The notes beneath the pieces are model-generated. The model was not told the origin of the DNA. It made no database searches and saw only the letters and a program-made list of their open reading frames with translations. From Pseudoflavonifractor phocaeensis (lineage in GTDB: Bacteria; Bacillota; Clostridia; Oscillospirales; Oscillospiraceae), in NCBI RefSeq assembly GCF_021531815.1, contig NZ_JADYUM010000017.1, positions 1-62,350 on the forward strand: a stretch of 62,350 nt of DNA, read 5' to 3'. Position 1 is the stretch's first letter, and every line of letters starts with the position of its first letter. The translations under genes were made by a program, and so were the position numbers. This document shows, one piece after another, positions 34,036 through 41,710 of the stretch.

Positions 34036-34290
34036 GATGAAAAAAGCGCGCTCTCATCCCATGATTGGGACGAGAGCGCGAACCGCGCTTCGTGGTGCCA
34101 CCCAATTTCGGGCGGCTTCCGGGTCCGCCCCTTTCGCCTTCTGTTGCGGGAAGGGGACCGCACCCGTCTCCGGGTCCGCTGGTAGCGCTGTCTTCACCGG
34201 GGCCGGGTCCTGGGGCCCTCTCAACCGTGGGGCCCCTCTCTGTCGGAGGGCGTTCCGGGTACTAATGCGCCGTCATCACGGGGAATGGTG
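34036..34290 (-). promoter_or_regulatory. T-box leader of hisS-aspS
   Basis: On the minus strand an AGTA motif is followed by a distal-loop region with GGTTGAGAGGG. GAC at 34190-34192, in the context GGTGAA-GAC, is the likely specifier and is an Asp codon, not His. The T-box core GGGTGGCACCACG spans 34091-34103. The terminator pairs 34066-34080 with 34047-34061 and runs into six T (34045-34040). Uncharged tRNA-Asp should therefore induce both genes. Specifier assignment was done by eye. Confidence 0.88.
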
Positions 34291-34292
34291 TG

Positions 34293-34321
34293 ATACTACC
34301 CCATTTTCGGGAAAAAGTCAA
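34293..34321 (-). promoter_or_regulatory. Promoter of hisS-aspS
   Basis: On the minus strand TTGACT (34316-34321) and TAGTAT (34293-34298) are separated by 17 bases. It starts immediately after the mgsA stop codon. Confidence 0.82.
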
Positions 34322-34324
34322 GCC

Positions 34325-34741
34325 TTACAGGGCGAAGGGGACCCGGTTGGGGTTCATGCCCTCCCGCCAGTCCAGGTCGCCCCGGGCCAGGCCGTGGATC
34401 AGCAGCTCAGCGGTGGCCACATTGGTGGCCATGGGGACGGAGTGCTGGTCGCACAGGCGGGAGATATACAAAATGTCCTTGTCCATCTCGTTGTCCAGGG
34501 GGGAGTTGAAGAACAGAACCATGTCGATCTCGTTGTAAATGATGCGCTGGCCGATCTGCTCGATGCCGCCGTGTTCATGGGAGAGGAAAAGCTGGACGGA
34601 CAGGCCGGTGGCGTCAGCCACCATGCGGCCGGTGGCGTTGGTGGCGCAGACGGAGTGTTTGGACAGAATACCGCAGTACGCGGTGCAGAACTGCACCATC
34701 AGATCTTGTTTTTTGGTGTGGCTCATGATTGCGATGTTCAT
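34325..34741 (-). CDS. mgsA: Methylglyoxal synthase
   Basis: A 138-residue enzyme that converts dihydroxyacetone phosphate to methylglyoxal and phosphate, a bypass of lower glycolysis. The family landmarks are Ile-Met-Ser-His-Thr-Lys-Lys-Gln-Asp-Leu-Met near 5-15, Ala-Thr-Asn-Ala-Thr-Gly near 33-38, and the catalytic region Asn-Glu-Ile-Asp-Met-Val-Leu-Phe-Phe with Asp near 73. AAGGAGG precedes the ATG. It is 40 bases downstream of minD; minD and mgsA also lie together in other clostridial cell-shape clusters. Confidence 0.93.
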   Translation of the reverse strand: MNIAIMSHTKKQDLMVQFCTAYCGILSKHSVCATNATGRMVADATGLSVQLFLSHEHGGIEQIGQRIIYNEIDMVLFFNSPLDNEMDKDILYISRLCDQHSVPMATNVATAELLIHGLARGDLDWREGMNPNRVPFAL

Positions 34742-34781
34742 GGCGGCGGTACCTCCTTATGATGTAATGAAGCGGAGGGTA

Positions 34782-35516
34782 TTAGCGGATGCGCATAATG
34801 GGGACCTGGCGGCCTTCCAGCCGCTGGGCGATGTTCCAGCAGGCAAGGGCAGCGCCCCGGTGGCCCCGGCTGGTCAGAGGCAGCCCCTGGTTGGCGCACA
34901 GGATGACCTGGGGGTCCTCGGGGACCACGCCGATGAGGGGCAGGCCGGCGGTGTTCATGGCGTCATCGATGGTGGTGCGCAGCTTGCGCAGCAGTCTGGG
35001 CTGGATGCGGTTCATGACCAAATGCACCTGGCGGATGTGATCCAGCTCCGCCACCGTCCGCTGGGCGTCCCGAAGGGACGAGGCGTCATTGGTGGCCACC
35101 ACCAGTACCCGGTCGGCCCCGCAGGTGGCCAGTCGGAAGCCGGTGCCAAGACCGGCGGGAGAGTCGATGAGCACATAGTCATACATGCCGCCGGCGGTGC
35201 GCAGCAGGGCGCGGACCTTGTCGGCGGTCAGGCTGGCGGGGAGGGACAGGGGGGCGGTCAGCAGGGACAGGCCCTTCAGGTCGGGGTGGGATACTGCCGC
35301 CCGGGCCAGGGGGCAGCGACCCAGAGCCACGTCGGAGAAATCCATCAGAGCCCGGTCGTTGAGCCCCAACGAGATGTCCAGATTGCGCAGCCCAATGTCC
35401 ATATCGATGCACAGTACGCTCCGGCCCATCAGGGCCAGTGAGGCGGCAACGCCGCCGGTGATGGAGGTTTTTCCGGTTCCTCCCTTTCCGGAGGTGACTG
35501 TAATAATGGTTCCCAT
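34782..35516 (-). CDS. minD: MinD-like septum-site ATPase
   Basis: From ATG 35516 (GGGAGG seven bases before) the protein has 244 residues. It carries the deviant Walker A Ser-Gly-Lys-Gly-Gly-Thr-Gly-Lys-Thr-Ser near 6-15, switch I Asp-Met-Asp-Ile-Gly-Leu-Arg-Asn-Leu-Asp, and Tyr-Val-Leu-Ile-Asp-Ser-Pro-Ala-Gly. These are MinD rather than ParA features. It ends in Pro-Ile-Met-Arg-Ile-Arg and lacks the usual C-terminal amphipathic membrane helix. MinC and MinE are not next to it. A general FlhG/MinD-type role is an alternative. Confidence 0.82.
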   Translation of the reverse strand: MGTIITVTSGKGGTGKTSITGGVAASLALMGRSVLCIDMDIGLRNLDISLGLNDRALMDFSDVALGRCPLARAAVSHPDLKGLSLLTAPLSLPASLTADKVRALLRTAGGMYDYVLIDSPAGLGTGFRLATCGADRVLVVATNDASSLRDAQRTVAELDHIRQVHLVMNRIQPRLLRKLRTTIDDAMNTAGLPLIGVVPEDPQVILCANQGLPLTSRGHRGAALACWNIAQRLEGRQVPIMRIR

Positions 35517-35636
35517 GGAATATCCTCCCATCTCACCAAGTTAAAGTGTACCACAAATCTCAGTCGCGTCAATGGTTTTGGTCCAAACTTTTGAGAAAAT
35601 TTAACAATTTAGCAGAATAATGCAAAGAATGGGGGA

Positions 35637-36350
35637 TCATAAGGGATCTTTTTGAATTTTTGCCCACCGCCGGGGATAACCCTTCAAGGTTGGGGCCACC
35701 TTTTCAATAACCACGATCCGGTGGGTGACGCCGCTGCCGGGGATGGTGTAATCCACCCGGTCCCGGACCCGGCCCCCCATCATCTTGACGGCCCGGGCGG
35801 CTCCTTCGATCTCCCCGTCGCTGTCCACCGATTTCATGGCCAGAAACAGGCCGCCCACCTTGACATAGGGCAGGCACAGCTCCGCCAGCAGCCGCAGGTC
35901 GGCCACGGCCCGGGCGGTGGCCAAGTCAAAGGAGTCCCGGAAGCCCTTCACCTGGGCCTGCTCCTCGGCCCGGGCGTGGAGGGTGCGGATGCCCGTCAGG
36001 GACAGGGAGGAGCACACCTCGTCCAGCCAGTCCAGCCGCTTGTTCAGGGAGTCCAGCAGGGTAACCTCCAGGGAGGGCACCAGAATTTTCAGGGGCAGGC
36101 CGGGAAAGCCCGCCCCGGTGCCCACGTCGATGAGGGTCTTCCCTTGAAAATCGGCGCAGTTCAACAGGGCGGCGCAGTCCAGCATGTGGAGCCGGGCCAC
36201 CTGGTCGGGCTGGGTGATGGCGGTCAGGTTCATGACCTGGTTTTTTTCCAGCAGGAGCCGGCCATATTCTTCCAGCAGCTCCGGGGAATTGCCGGGGACC
36301 TGGGAAGTCAGCCCCAGAGCGTCCAGGCCGGCGGTGATGATGTCTCTCAT
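35637..36350 (-). CDS. rsmG: 16S rRNA (guanine-527-N7)-methyltransferase
   Basis: A 237-residue SAM-dependent methyltransferase. The SAM-binding motif is Leu-Ile-Asp-Val-Gly-Thr-Gly-Ala-Gly-Phe-Pro-Gly-Leu-Pro near 73-86. Leu-Leu-Asp-Ser-Leu-Asn-Lys-Arg follows, and [21 protein letters not shown] near 143 is a conserved family region. Loss in other bacteria gives low-level streptomycin resistance. In most Firmicutes it follows mnmG near the origin; mnmE and mnmG are not in this window. GAGG lies before the ATG. Confidence 0.96.
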   Translation of the reverse strand: MRDIITAGLDALGLTSQVPGNSPELLEEYGRLLLEKNQVMNLTAITQPDQVARLHMLDCAALLNCADFQGKTLIDVGTGAGFPGLPLKILVPSLEVTLLDSLNKRLDWLDEVCSSLSLTGIRTLHARAEEQAQVKGFRDSFDLATARAVADLRLLAELCLPYVKVGGLFLAMKSVDSDGEIEGAARAVKMMGGRVRDRVDYTIPGSGVTHRIVVIEKVAPTLKGYPRRWAKIQKDPL

Positions 36351-36354
36351 GTCG

Positions 36355-36699
36355 TTATCCTCCGAAGTTGGACAGCAGCCCCAGAATACCGATGGGCAGG
36401 GTGAAGGCGGCCAGGCAGAAGCACGCCAGGGCCAGCACGATGGCGGCTGTCCGGCTGGGGGAGCCGGTGGTTACCCGGCTGACGATCACCAGAACGCCCA
36501 GCCCCACCAGCCCGGGGACGGTGAGCAGGGGGGCCAGATTGCCCAGCATGGTCCCAGTGAAGTAGAAATAGGTGGTCAGCGCCAGGAAAATCAGCACATA
36601 GACCAGGGCGATCCAGGCCAGGGTCCGCTTGACGGGGGAGGCGGGGGTGTAGCCCTTGTCCTCCTCCGGCTGGTCTTTGGGGCGTTTGTCCTCGGACAT
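36355..36699 (-). CDS. Hypothetical membrane protein, 114 aa
   Basis: The first 22 residues are charged (Glu/Lys/Asp/Pro); then come three hydrophobic segments (about 26-48, 52-75 and 82-110). GGAG lies upstream of the ATG. The gene touches the stop of mscL and ends four bases before rsmG, so mscL, this gene and rsmG look like one transcript. No family recognised. Confidence 0.72.
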   Translation of the reverse strand: MSEDKRPKDQPEEDKGYTPASPVKRTLAWIALVYVLIFLALTTYFYFTGTMLGNLAPLLTVPGLVGLGVLVIVSRVTTGSPSRTAAIVLALACFCLAAFTLPIGILGLLSNFGG

Positions 36700-37137
36700 T
36701 TACTGCTTCTCCTTCAGCAAATCGCGGATCTCCATGAGCAGCTTCTCCTCGGCGGAGGGCTCGGGAGGAGCGGGCTCCTCGGCGGGGGCCTCCTCCTCTT
36801 TCTTGCGGTGGAGGTTGTTCAGGGCCTTTACCATGCAGAACACGGCGAAGGCGATGATGATAAAGTCCAGAATGACGGCGATGGTGTTGCCGAAGTTGAC
36901 GGCCACTTCCTCGCTGACCACGGCGCCCTGGGCGTCCAGGACGGCCTGCTTCAGTACCAGCTTCCAGCTGCTGAAATTGATGCCGCCGGTGAGCATGGAG
37001 ATCAGGGGCATAATGATGTCGTTGACGATGGAGGTGGTGATCTTGCCGAAAGCGCCGCCGATGACAACGCCGACAGCCATGTCGATCACGTTGCCCCGCA
37101 TGGCAAAGGTCTTGAATTCTTCCATGAACTTTTTCAT
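36700..37137 (-). CDS. mscL: Large-conductance mechanosensitive channel
   Basis: A 145-residue channel that opens under membrane tension to release solutes on hypo-osmotic shock. It starts [16 protein letters not shown], with TM1 carrying the pore motif [12 protein letters not shown]. TM2 is around 82-105. The cytoplasmic tail is Glu/Pro-rich and ends in a short helix. AGGAGG precedes the ATG at 37137; the longer frame is rejected. Confidence 0.96.
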   Translation of the reverse strand: MKKFMEEFKTFAMRGNVIDMAVGVVIGGAFGKITTSIVNDIIMPLISMLTGGINFSSWKLVLKQAVLDAQGAVVSEEVAVNFGNTIAVILDFIIIAFAVFCMVKALNNLHRKKEEEAPAEEPAPPEPSAEEKLLMEIRDLLKEKQ

Positions 37138-37591
37138 TTGATGTTTGCCTCCTTTTTCCTTTGGAAAGAGATGTTTGGATCTGACGGTGCAACCACCGCC
37201 ACAGGACGCGGCCCAGGGGGGTGAGCAGATAGACGAACAGGGGTTGTCAGCTGCTATGGTCCGGGTGGGTGATGGGGAGCAGAGCAACGGCCCCACAGTA
37301 CCATGGCGCAGAAGGTCACATTCAGCCAGGGCTGTTCCGTTTTTTGTTAGCCGGTGGACATGGCAGTCTCCGTTCGGATGATGAGTCCCAAAAGCCTTGG
37401 GGTAAAAGGCTTTCAAGACTTAGACCGTTCTGGAGCCGTTTTCAGGAGGTGAAATGACCCTGAGATGGTCCGGGGGGCCTGAAAACGGCTGAAAACGGAT
37501 ATAACGAATCGTATAATTCTAAATAAAGATTACTAAATGTTATCGGCAGACACTTGCGCTGGGCCACCGAATAAGAGTGATCTCTTCGGGA
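37138..37591. other. mscL-serS spacer with a long inverted repeat
   Basis: No gene is supported in these 454 bases. AGCCGTTTTCAGG (37434-37446) and CCTGAAAACGGCT (37478-37490) form a perfect 13-base inverted repeat around 31 bases, with CTGAAAACGG repeated once more directly after. AGGAGG plus an ATG inside the loop starts a frame of only 12 codons. A 7-base hairpin at 37576-37596 overlaps the serS stop and may help termination. Confidence 0.5.
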
Positions 37592-38893
37592 TCACTTCTT
37601 GGGAGTCAGCACCTTGGTACCGCCCATGTAGGGCCACAGCACCTCGGGGATGACCACGGAGCCGTCGGCCTGGAGGTTGTTCTCCAGGAAGGCGATGAGC
37701 ATACGGGGAGGCGCCACCACGGTGTTGTTCAGGGTGTGGGGCAGGTAGGTGCCCTTCTCGCCCTTGACCCGCATCTTCAGGCGGCGGGCCTGGGCGTCGC
37801 CCAGGTTGGAGCAGGAGCAGACCTCAAAGTACTTCTGCTGGCGGGGGGACCAGGCCTCGATGTCGCAGGACTTGACCTTCAGGTCGGCCAGGTCGCCGGA
37901 GCAGCACTCCAGCTGGCGGACAGGGATGTCCATGGAGCGGAACAGCTCCACGGAGTACCGCCACATCTTCTCGTACCAGTCCATGGAGTCCTCGGGCTTG
38001 CAGACCACGATCATCTCCTGCTTCTCGAACTGGTGGATGCGGTAGACGCCCCGCTCTTCGATGCCGTGGGCGCCCTTCTCCTTGCGGAAGCAGGGGGAGT
38101 AGGAGGTAAGGGTCTGGGGCAGGGAGGCCTCGGGGATGATCTGGTCGATGAATTTGCCGATCATGGAGTGCTCGGAGGTGCCGATGAGGTACAGGTCCTC
38201 GCCCTCGATCTTGTACATCATGGCCTCCATGTCGGTCTGGGACATGACGCCCTCCACCACGTTGCCGTGGATCATGAAGGGGGGGATGCAGAAGGTGAAG
38301 CCCTTGTTGATCATGAAATCCCGGGCGTAGGCCAGCACCGCCTCGTGGAGGCGTGCGATGTCGCCCAGCAGGTAATAGAAGCCGTTGCCGGAGACACGGC
38401 CGGCGGCATCCATGTCGATGCCGTTGAAGGACTCCATGATCTCGGTATGGTAGGGGATCTCAAAATCGGGCACCTTGGGCTCGCCGAAGCGCTCCACTTC
38501 CACGTTGGCGGAGTCGTCGGGACCGATGGGGACGGAGGGATCGATGATGTTGGGGATGGTGAGCATGATCTTGCGGATGCGGGCGGCCAGCTCGGTCTCC
38601 TTAGCCTCCAGGGCGGCCAGCTCGTCGGCGTTGGCCTTCACCTGGGCCTTGACGGCCTCGGCCTCGGCCAGCTTGGAGGGGTCCTTTTTGGCCTGGCCCA
38701 TGAGCATGCCCACCTGCTTGGACAGGGTGTTGCGGGCGGAGCGCAGCTCGTTGGCCCGGGTCTGGGCGGCGCGGTTCTCCTCGTCCAGAGCCAGCACCTC
38801 GTCCACCAGGGGCAGCTTGGCGTCCTGGAACTTCTTCTTGATGTTCTCCTTGACGATCTCGGGGTTCTCCCGGACAAATCTGATATCCAGCAT
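37592..38893 (-). CDS. serS: Serine--tRNA ligase
   Basis: A 433-residue class II synthetase. The N-terminal 100 residues form the coiled-coil arm that grips the long variable arm of tRNA-Ser. Motif 2 is Tyr-Ser-Pro-Cys-Phe-Arg-Lys-Glu-Lys-Gly near 260, and motif 3 near 385 has Asn-Asn-Thr-Val-Val-Ala-Pro-Pro-Arg. AAGGAG precedes the ATG. No T-box is visible in the short upstream interval (38894-38954), so its control differs from glyS and hisS here. Confidence 0.97.
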   Translation of the reverse strand: MLDIRFVRENPEIVKENIKKKFQDAKLPLVDEVLALDEENRAAQTRANELRSARNTLSKQVGMLMGQAKKDPSKLAEAEAVKAQVKANADELAALEAKETELAARIRKIMLTIPNIIDPSVPIGPDDSANVEVERFGEPKVPDFEIPYHTEIMESFNGIDMDAAGRVSGNGFYYLLGDIARLHEAVLAYARDFMINKGFTFCIPPFMIHGNVVEGVMSQTDMEAMMYKIEGEDLYLIGTSEHSMIGKFIDQIIPEASLPQTLTSYSPCFRKEKGAHGIEERGVYRIHQFEKQEMIVVCKPEDSMDWYEKMWRYSVELFRSMDIPVRQLECCSGDLADLKVKSCDIEAWSPRQQKYFEVCSCSNLGDAQARRLKMRVKGEKGTYLPHTLNNTVVAPPRMLIAFLENNLQADGSVVIPEVLWPYMGGTKVLTPKK

Positions 38894-38954
38894 GGTTGTA
38901 TTCTCTCCTTAATGATATTGAATGGTTTGGGATGTTTGGGGAAACGCGGGGCTA

Positions 38955-39566
38955 TCAATACAGGTTCTCATAGATCTCCTGGTATCGGTCGTAGGGGGAG
39001 AAGCGGTCATTTTCGGTGGTGCTCTCTTTGGGCAGATACTCCACCAGACCGGCGCTCTGGAGGTTTTGGATCAGGCTGCGGCACAGGGAGTAGCGGCCCT
39101 TGGCGTAGGCCTCGTCGATCTGCCAGAACCAATCCATGGCCTGGAGGGATTTCTCCTGGCCCTCCACCTTCTGAAGCAGGGTGGTCTTCTCCGACTGCAG
39201 GTCCTGGGCGGCGGTCTGGAGCTGCTGCTCCAGGCTGGCTACCTGGTCCCGCAGTTCTTCGTTCTCTTTGTACAGGTTGTCCAGAGACTGGACGGCGGTG
39301 ACGGACTGCTGAAGGTTGTCGATCTGCTCCTGATTCTCCTGCTGGAGCAGCTGGTTCTGGCGGCGCTCCATGATGAAGGTGAACAGCAGCAGGACGAAGG
39401 CCGCGGCGAACAGGATGGTGATATACTGGAAAACCGACCGCTGGCGGCGCTTCTGCTGGCTGCGGGAGGAGCGGCGCTGGGGATGGCTGTTCTCCCGGGA
39501 AACGGGCTCCTCCTGGGGCGCGGACTCGGCCTGGGGAGCGGGGGAGGTCTGCTTTTCCTCACTCAT
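38955..39566 (-). CDS. Single-pass membrane protein with coiled coil
   Basis: The 203-residue protein has a Pro/Glu/Ser-rich cytoplasmic N-terminus with a basic cluster (about 30-42), one membrane segment (about 47-66), then a long Gln/Glu/Leu coiled coil (about 67-135). The C-terminal 60 residues are globular with Tyr/Asp. The start overlaps the end of parB by eight bases, so it is translated with the parA-parB operon. I recognise no family; the topology would let it link the segregation locus to the envelope. That is inference from position only. Confidence 0.75.
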   Translation of the reverse strand: MSEEKQTSPAPQAESAPQEEPVSRENSHPQRRSSRSQQKRRQRSVFQYITILFAAAFVLLLFTFIMERRQNQLLQQENQEQIDNLQQSVTAVQSLDNLYKENEELRDQVASLEQQLQTAAQDLQSEKTTLLQKVEGQEKSLQAMDWFWQIDEAYAKGRYSLCRSLIQNLQSAGLVEYLPKESTTENDRFSPYDRYQEIYENLY

Positions 39567-40452
39567 GGCTGGACACCTCCCCTCCGTTCAGGCTCTGGAG
39601 CAGGGCCAGCAGCCCTTCCAGGTCCTGGTCGTTGTAGTATTCCAGCTCAATGCGGCCCTTTTTGCCCTTGTGGGCGATCTTGACCTTGCGGCCCAGGCGG
39701 CCGGACAGGTCTTTTTCCAGCTCCCCCAGGTAAAGGGACAGGTCGGGGCCGTCGGGCTGGGGCTTGTCCTTTTTCTCCTTCTGGAGGGCCTTGACCAGGG
39801 CCTCGGTCTGGCGCACGGAGAGCTGTCCGTCTATGATCCGCTTGGCCGCCTCCCGCTGGAGGGCTGGGGAGGGGAGGGCCAGAACGGCGCGGGCGTGTCC
39901 CGCGGACAGCTGGCCCTCCTCCATCAGGACCAGCAGATCCTCGGGCAGGGCCAGCAGCCGCAGGGTGTTGGTGACGGCGGGGCGGGATTTGCCCATCCGC
40001 TGGGCCACCTGCTCCTGGGTCAGGCCGTATTCCTCCATCAGGGTCTGGTAGCCCCGGGCCTCCTCGGCGGGATTCAGGTCCTCCCGCTGGAGGTTTTCAA
40101 TCAGGGCCAGTTCCATCACCTTCCGGTCGTCGGCCTCGATGATGACGGCGGGGACCTCGCTGAGCCCGGCGGCCTTGGCGGCCCGCCAGCGCCGCTCGCC
40201 GGCGATGATCTGGTAGTAGCCCGTGGCCAGCCGGCGGACGGTCAGGGGCTGGATGATACCGTGGATGCGGATAGACTCGGTCAGGTCGTCCAAAGCGTCC
40301 TGGTCAAACCGCTTCCGGGGCTGGTTCAGCCCCGGCTCCACCTGGAAGATGGGCAGGGAGACGGCGCCCTCGCCCTGGGGCTGCAGGTCCGGGTCGCCCA
40401 GCAGGGCGTTGAGCCCCCGGCCCAGACCCAGTTCTGTTTTTCGTTTTGCCAT
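39559..40452 (-). CDS. parB: Chromosome partitioning protein ParB (Spo0J)
   Basis: A 297-residue CTPase that loads at parS and spreads as a clamp. The N-terminal domain contains the nucleotide-site motif Ile-Ala-Gly-Glu-Arg-Arg-Trp-Arg-Ala-Ala near 83-92. The central helix-turn-helix reads Leu-Thr-Gln-Glu-Gln-Val-Ala-Gln-Arg-Met-Gly-Lys-Ser-Arg near 142-155, and the C-terminus is a dimerisation domain. parA lies upstream on the same strand, and parS sites flank parA at 40518 and 41577. Confidence 0.95.
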   Translation of the reverse strand: MAKRKTELGLGRGLNALLGDPDLQPQGEGAVSLPIFQVEPGLNQPRKRFDQDALDDLTESIRIHGIIQPLTVRRLATGYYQIIAGERRWRAAKAAGLSEVPAVIIEADDRKVMELALIENLQREDLNPAEEARGYQTLMEEYGLTQEQVAQRMGKSRPAVTNTLRLLALPEDLLVLMEEGQLSAGHARAVLALPSPALQREAAKRIIDGQLSVRQTEALVKALQKEKKDKPQPDGPDLSLYLGELEKDLSGRLGRKVKIAHKGKKGRIELEYYNDQDLEGLLALLQSLNGGEVSSHE

Positions 40453-40517
40453 GTTGCACCCCTTTTGAGATAAAAAATATGAGGTAAGAGATATGCCGGT
40501 GAGGCAGGACCGCCGGA

Positions 40518-40533
40518 TGTTTCACGTGAAACC
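40518..40533. other. parS site 1
   Basis: TGTTTCACGTGAAACC matches the conserved parS 16-mer at 15 of 16 positions. It lies between parA and parB. Confidence 0.93.
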
Positions 40534-40678
40534 TCGCCGGCGTGGACTGCGTATCGTTCGCTCCGCCCTGGCGGGCAGAGCTCACTCATTTCGTCACGCC
40601 TCCTCTCCAAACCGGACCCGCTGCGCTGGACTCCGGGTTGGGCACTGCCCTACGGGCGGCAGGGGAGGGGAAAGCGGC
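40534..40678. other. parA-parB spacer
   Basis: The 145 bases after parS1 hold no supported gene; the sequence is GC-rich with degenerate short repeats. Confidence 0.4.
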
Positions 40679-41443
40679 TTAGTTTTTATTGTGGATGGAG
40701 GCGATCTCGCTGGCCAGGGCGGCGTAGGCCTCGGCGCCCCGGGAATAGGGGTCGTAAGCCGACACCGGCTTGCCGTGGCTGGGGGCCTCGGAGAGCCGGA
40801 CGTTCCGGGGGATCACCGTGGCGTAGACCTGGCCGGGGAAGAAGCGCTTGACCTCCTCCGCCACCTGGAGCGACAGGTTGGTGCGGCTGTCAAACATGGT
40901 CAGCAGCACGCCCTCCAGAGTCAGACGGGGATTCAGCTTCCGCTTCACCAGCCGGACGGTGGCCAGCAGGTCGCTGAGCCCCTCCAAAGCGTAATACTCA
41001 CACTGGACAGGTACCAGCAGGGACCCGGCGGCGCACAGGGCGTTGACGGTGAGCAGCTCCAGAGAGGGGGGGCAGTCGATGAAGATGTAATCATAGTTGG
41101 GGGAGAGCTGGTCCAGGGCCTGCTGCAGCAGCTTTTCCCGGTCTTCGATCCCAATCATCTCGATGCCTGCGCCGGCCAGAGCCTTGTTGGAGGGCAGCAC
41201 GTCGCCGTATTTGGTGGAGACTACCGCTTTTTTGGGGTCGGCGTCGTTGATGAGCACGTCGTAGACGTTGGGGGAGGCGGCGTTCTTGTCCACACCCATG
41301 CCCGAGGTGGCGTTGGCCTGGGGGTCGAAATCGCACAGCAATACCCGCTTGCCCAGTCCATGGAGGGCGGCGGTGAGGTTTACGGTGGTGGTGGTCTTGC
41401 CTACCCCGCCTTTTTGGTTGACAACGGCAATGATCCTGGCCAT
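40679..41443 (-). CDS. parA: Chromosome partitioning ATPase ParA (Soj)
   Basis: A 254-residue deviant Walker ATPase. Val-Asn-Gln-Lys-Gly-Gly-Val-Gly-Lys-Thr-Thr-Thr near 7-18 is the P-loop, and Cys-Asp-Phe-Asp-Pro-Gln-Ala-Asn and Ile-Phe-Ile-Asp-Cys-Pro-Pro-Ser are the other conserved strands. It binds DNA non-specifically and works with ParB to segregate origins; in Bacillus it also regulates DnaA. AAGGAGG precedes the ATG. It lies between the two parS sites. Confidence 0.96.
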   Translation of the reverse strand: MARIIAVVNQKGGVGKTTTTVNLTAALHGLGKRVLLCDFDPQANATSGMGVDKNAASPNVYDVLINDADPKKAVVSTKYGDVLPSNKALAGAGIEMIGIEDREKLLQQALDQLSPNYDYIFIDCPPSLELLTVNALCAAGSLLVPVQCEYYALEGLSDLLATVRLVKRKLNPRLTLEGVLLTMFDSRTNLSLQVAEEVKRFFPGQVYATVIPRNVRLSEAPSHGKPVSAYDPYSRGAEAYAALASEIASIHNKN

Positions 41444-41576
41444 GGGGCGCCTCCTTGATAATTCTGTGCCTGTCCCCGCGGGGCTTGGCAGAAAATTATT
41501 ATATCAACCACCGCTGTGCATTTCAACCGTTTTCACGGTTTTTTCTTATTTTAAGGTGGAACAAGGAGGATAGAAA

Positions 41577-41592
41577 TGTTTCACGTGAAACC
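41577..41592. other. parS site 2
   Basis: TGTTTCACGTGAAACC, identical to site 1, lies between noc and parA. Confidence 0.93.
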
Positions 41593-41660
41593 GCGGCGGC
41601 AGGGACGTGGCGCTGCCGAAAGGAAAGATGTGGGAAGCGGGGGCCGACTCAGATAAAAAA

Positions 41661-41686
41661 CCGCGCGTCCCAGTCGAGACGCGCGG
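41661..41686 (-). terminator. Terminator of noc
   Basis: On the minus strand CCGCGCGTC (41686-41678) pairs with GACGCGCGG (41669-41661) around an 8-base loop and runs into six T. Confidence 0.85.
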
Positions 41687-41710
41687 AGCAAAGAGAGAAA
41701 AGCAGTGGGG

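Noticed and set aside
32600-34762. 720-codon plus-strand open frame over hisS and its leader
   Set aside because: Antisense shadow of hisS extended through the T-box leader; no ribosome site and no recognisable domain.
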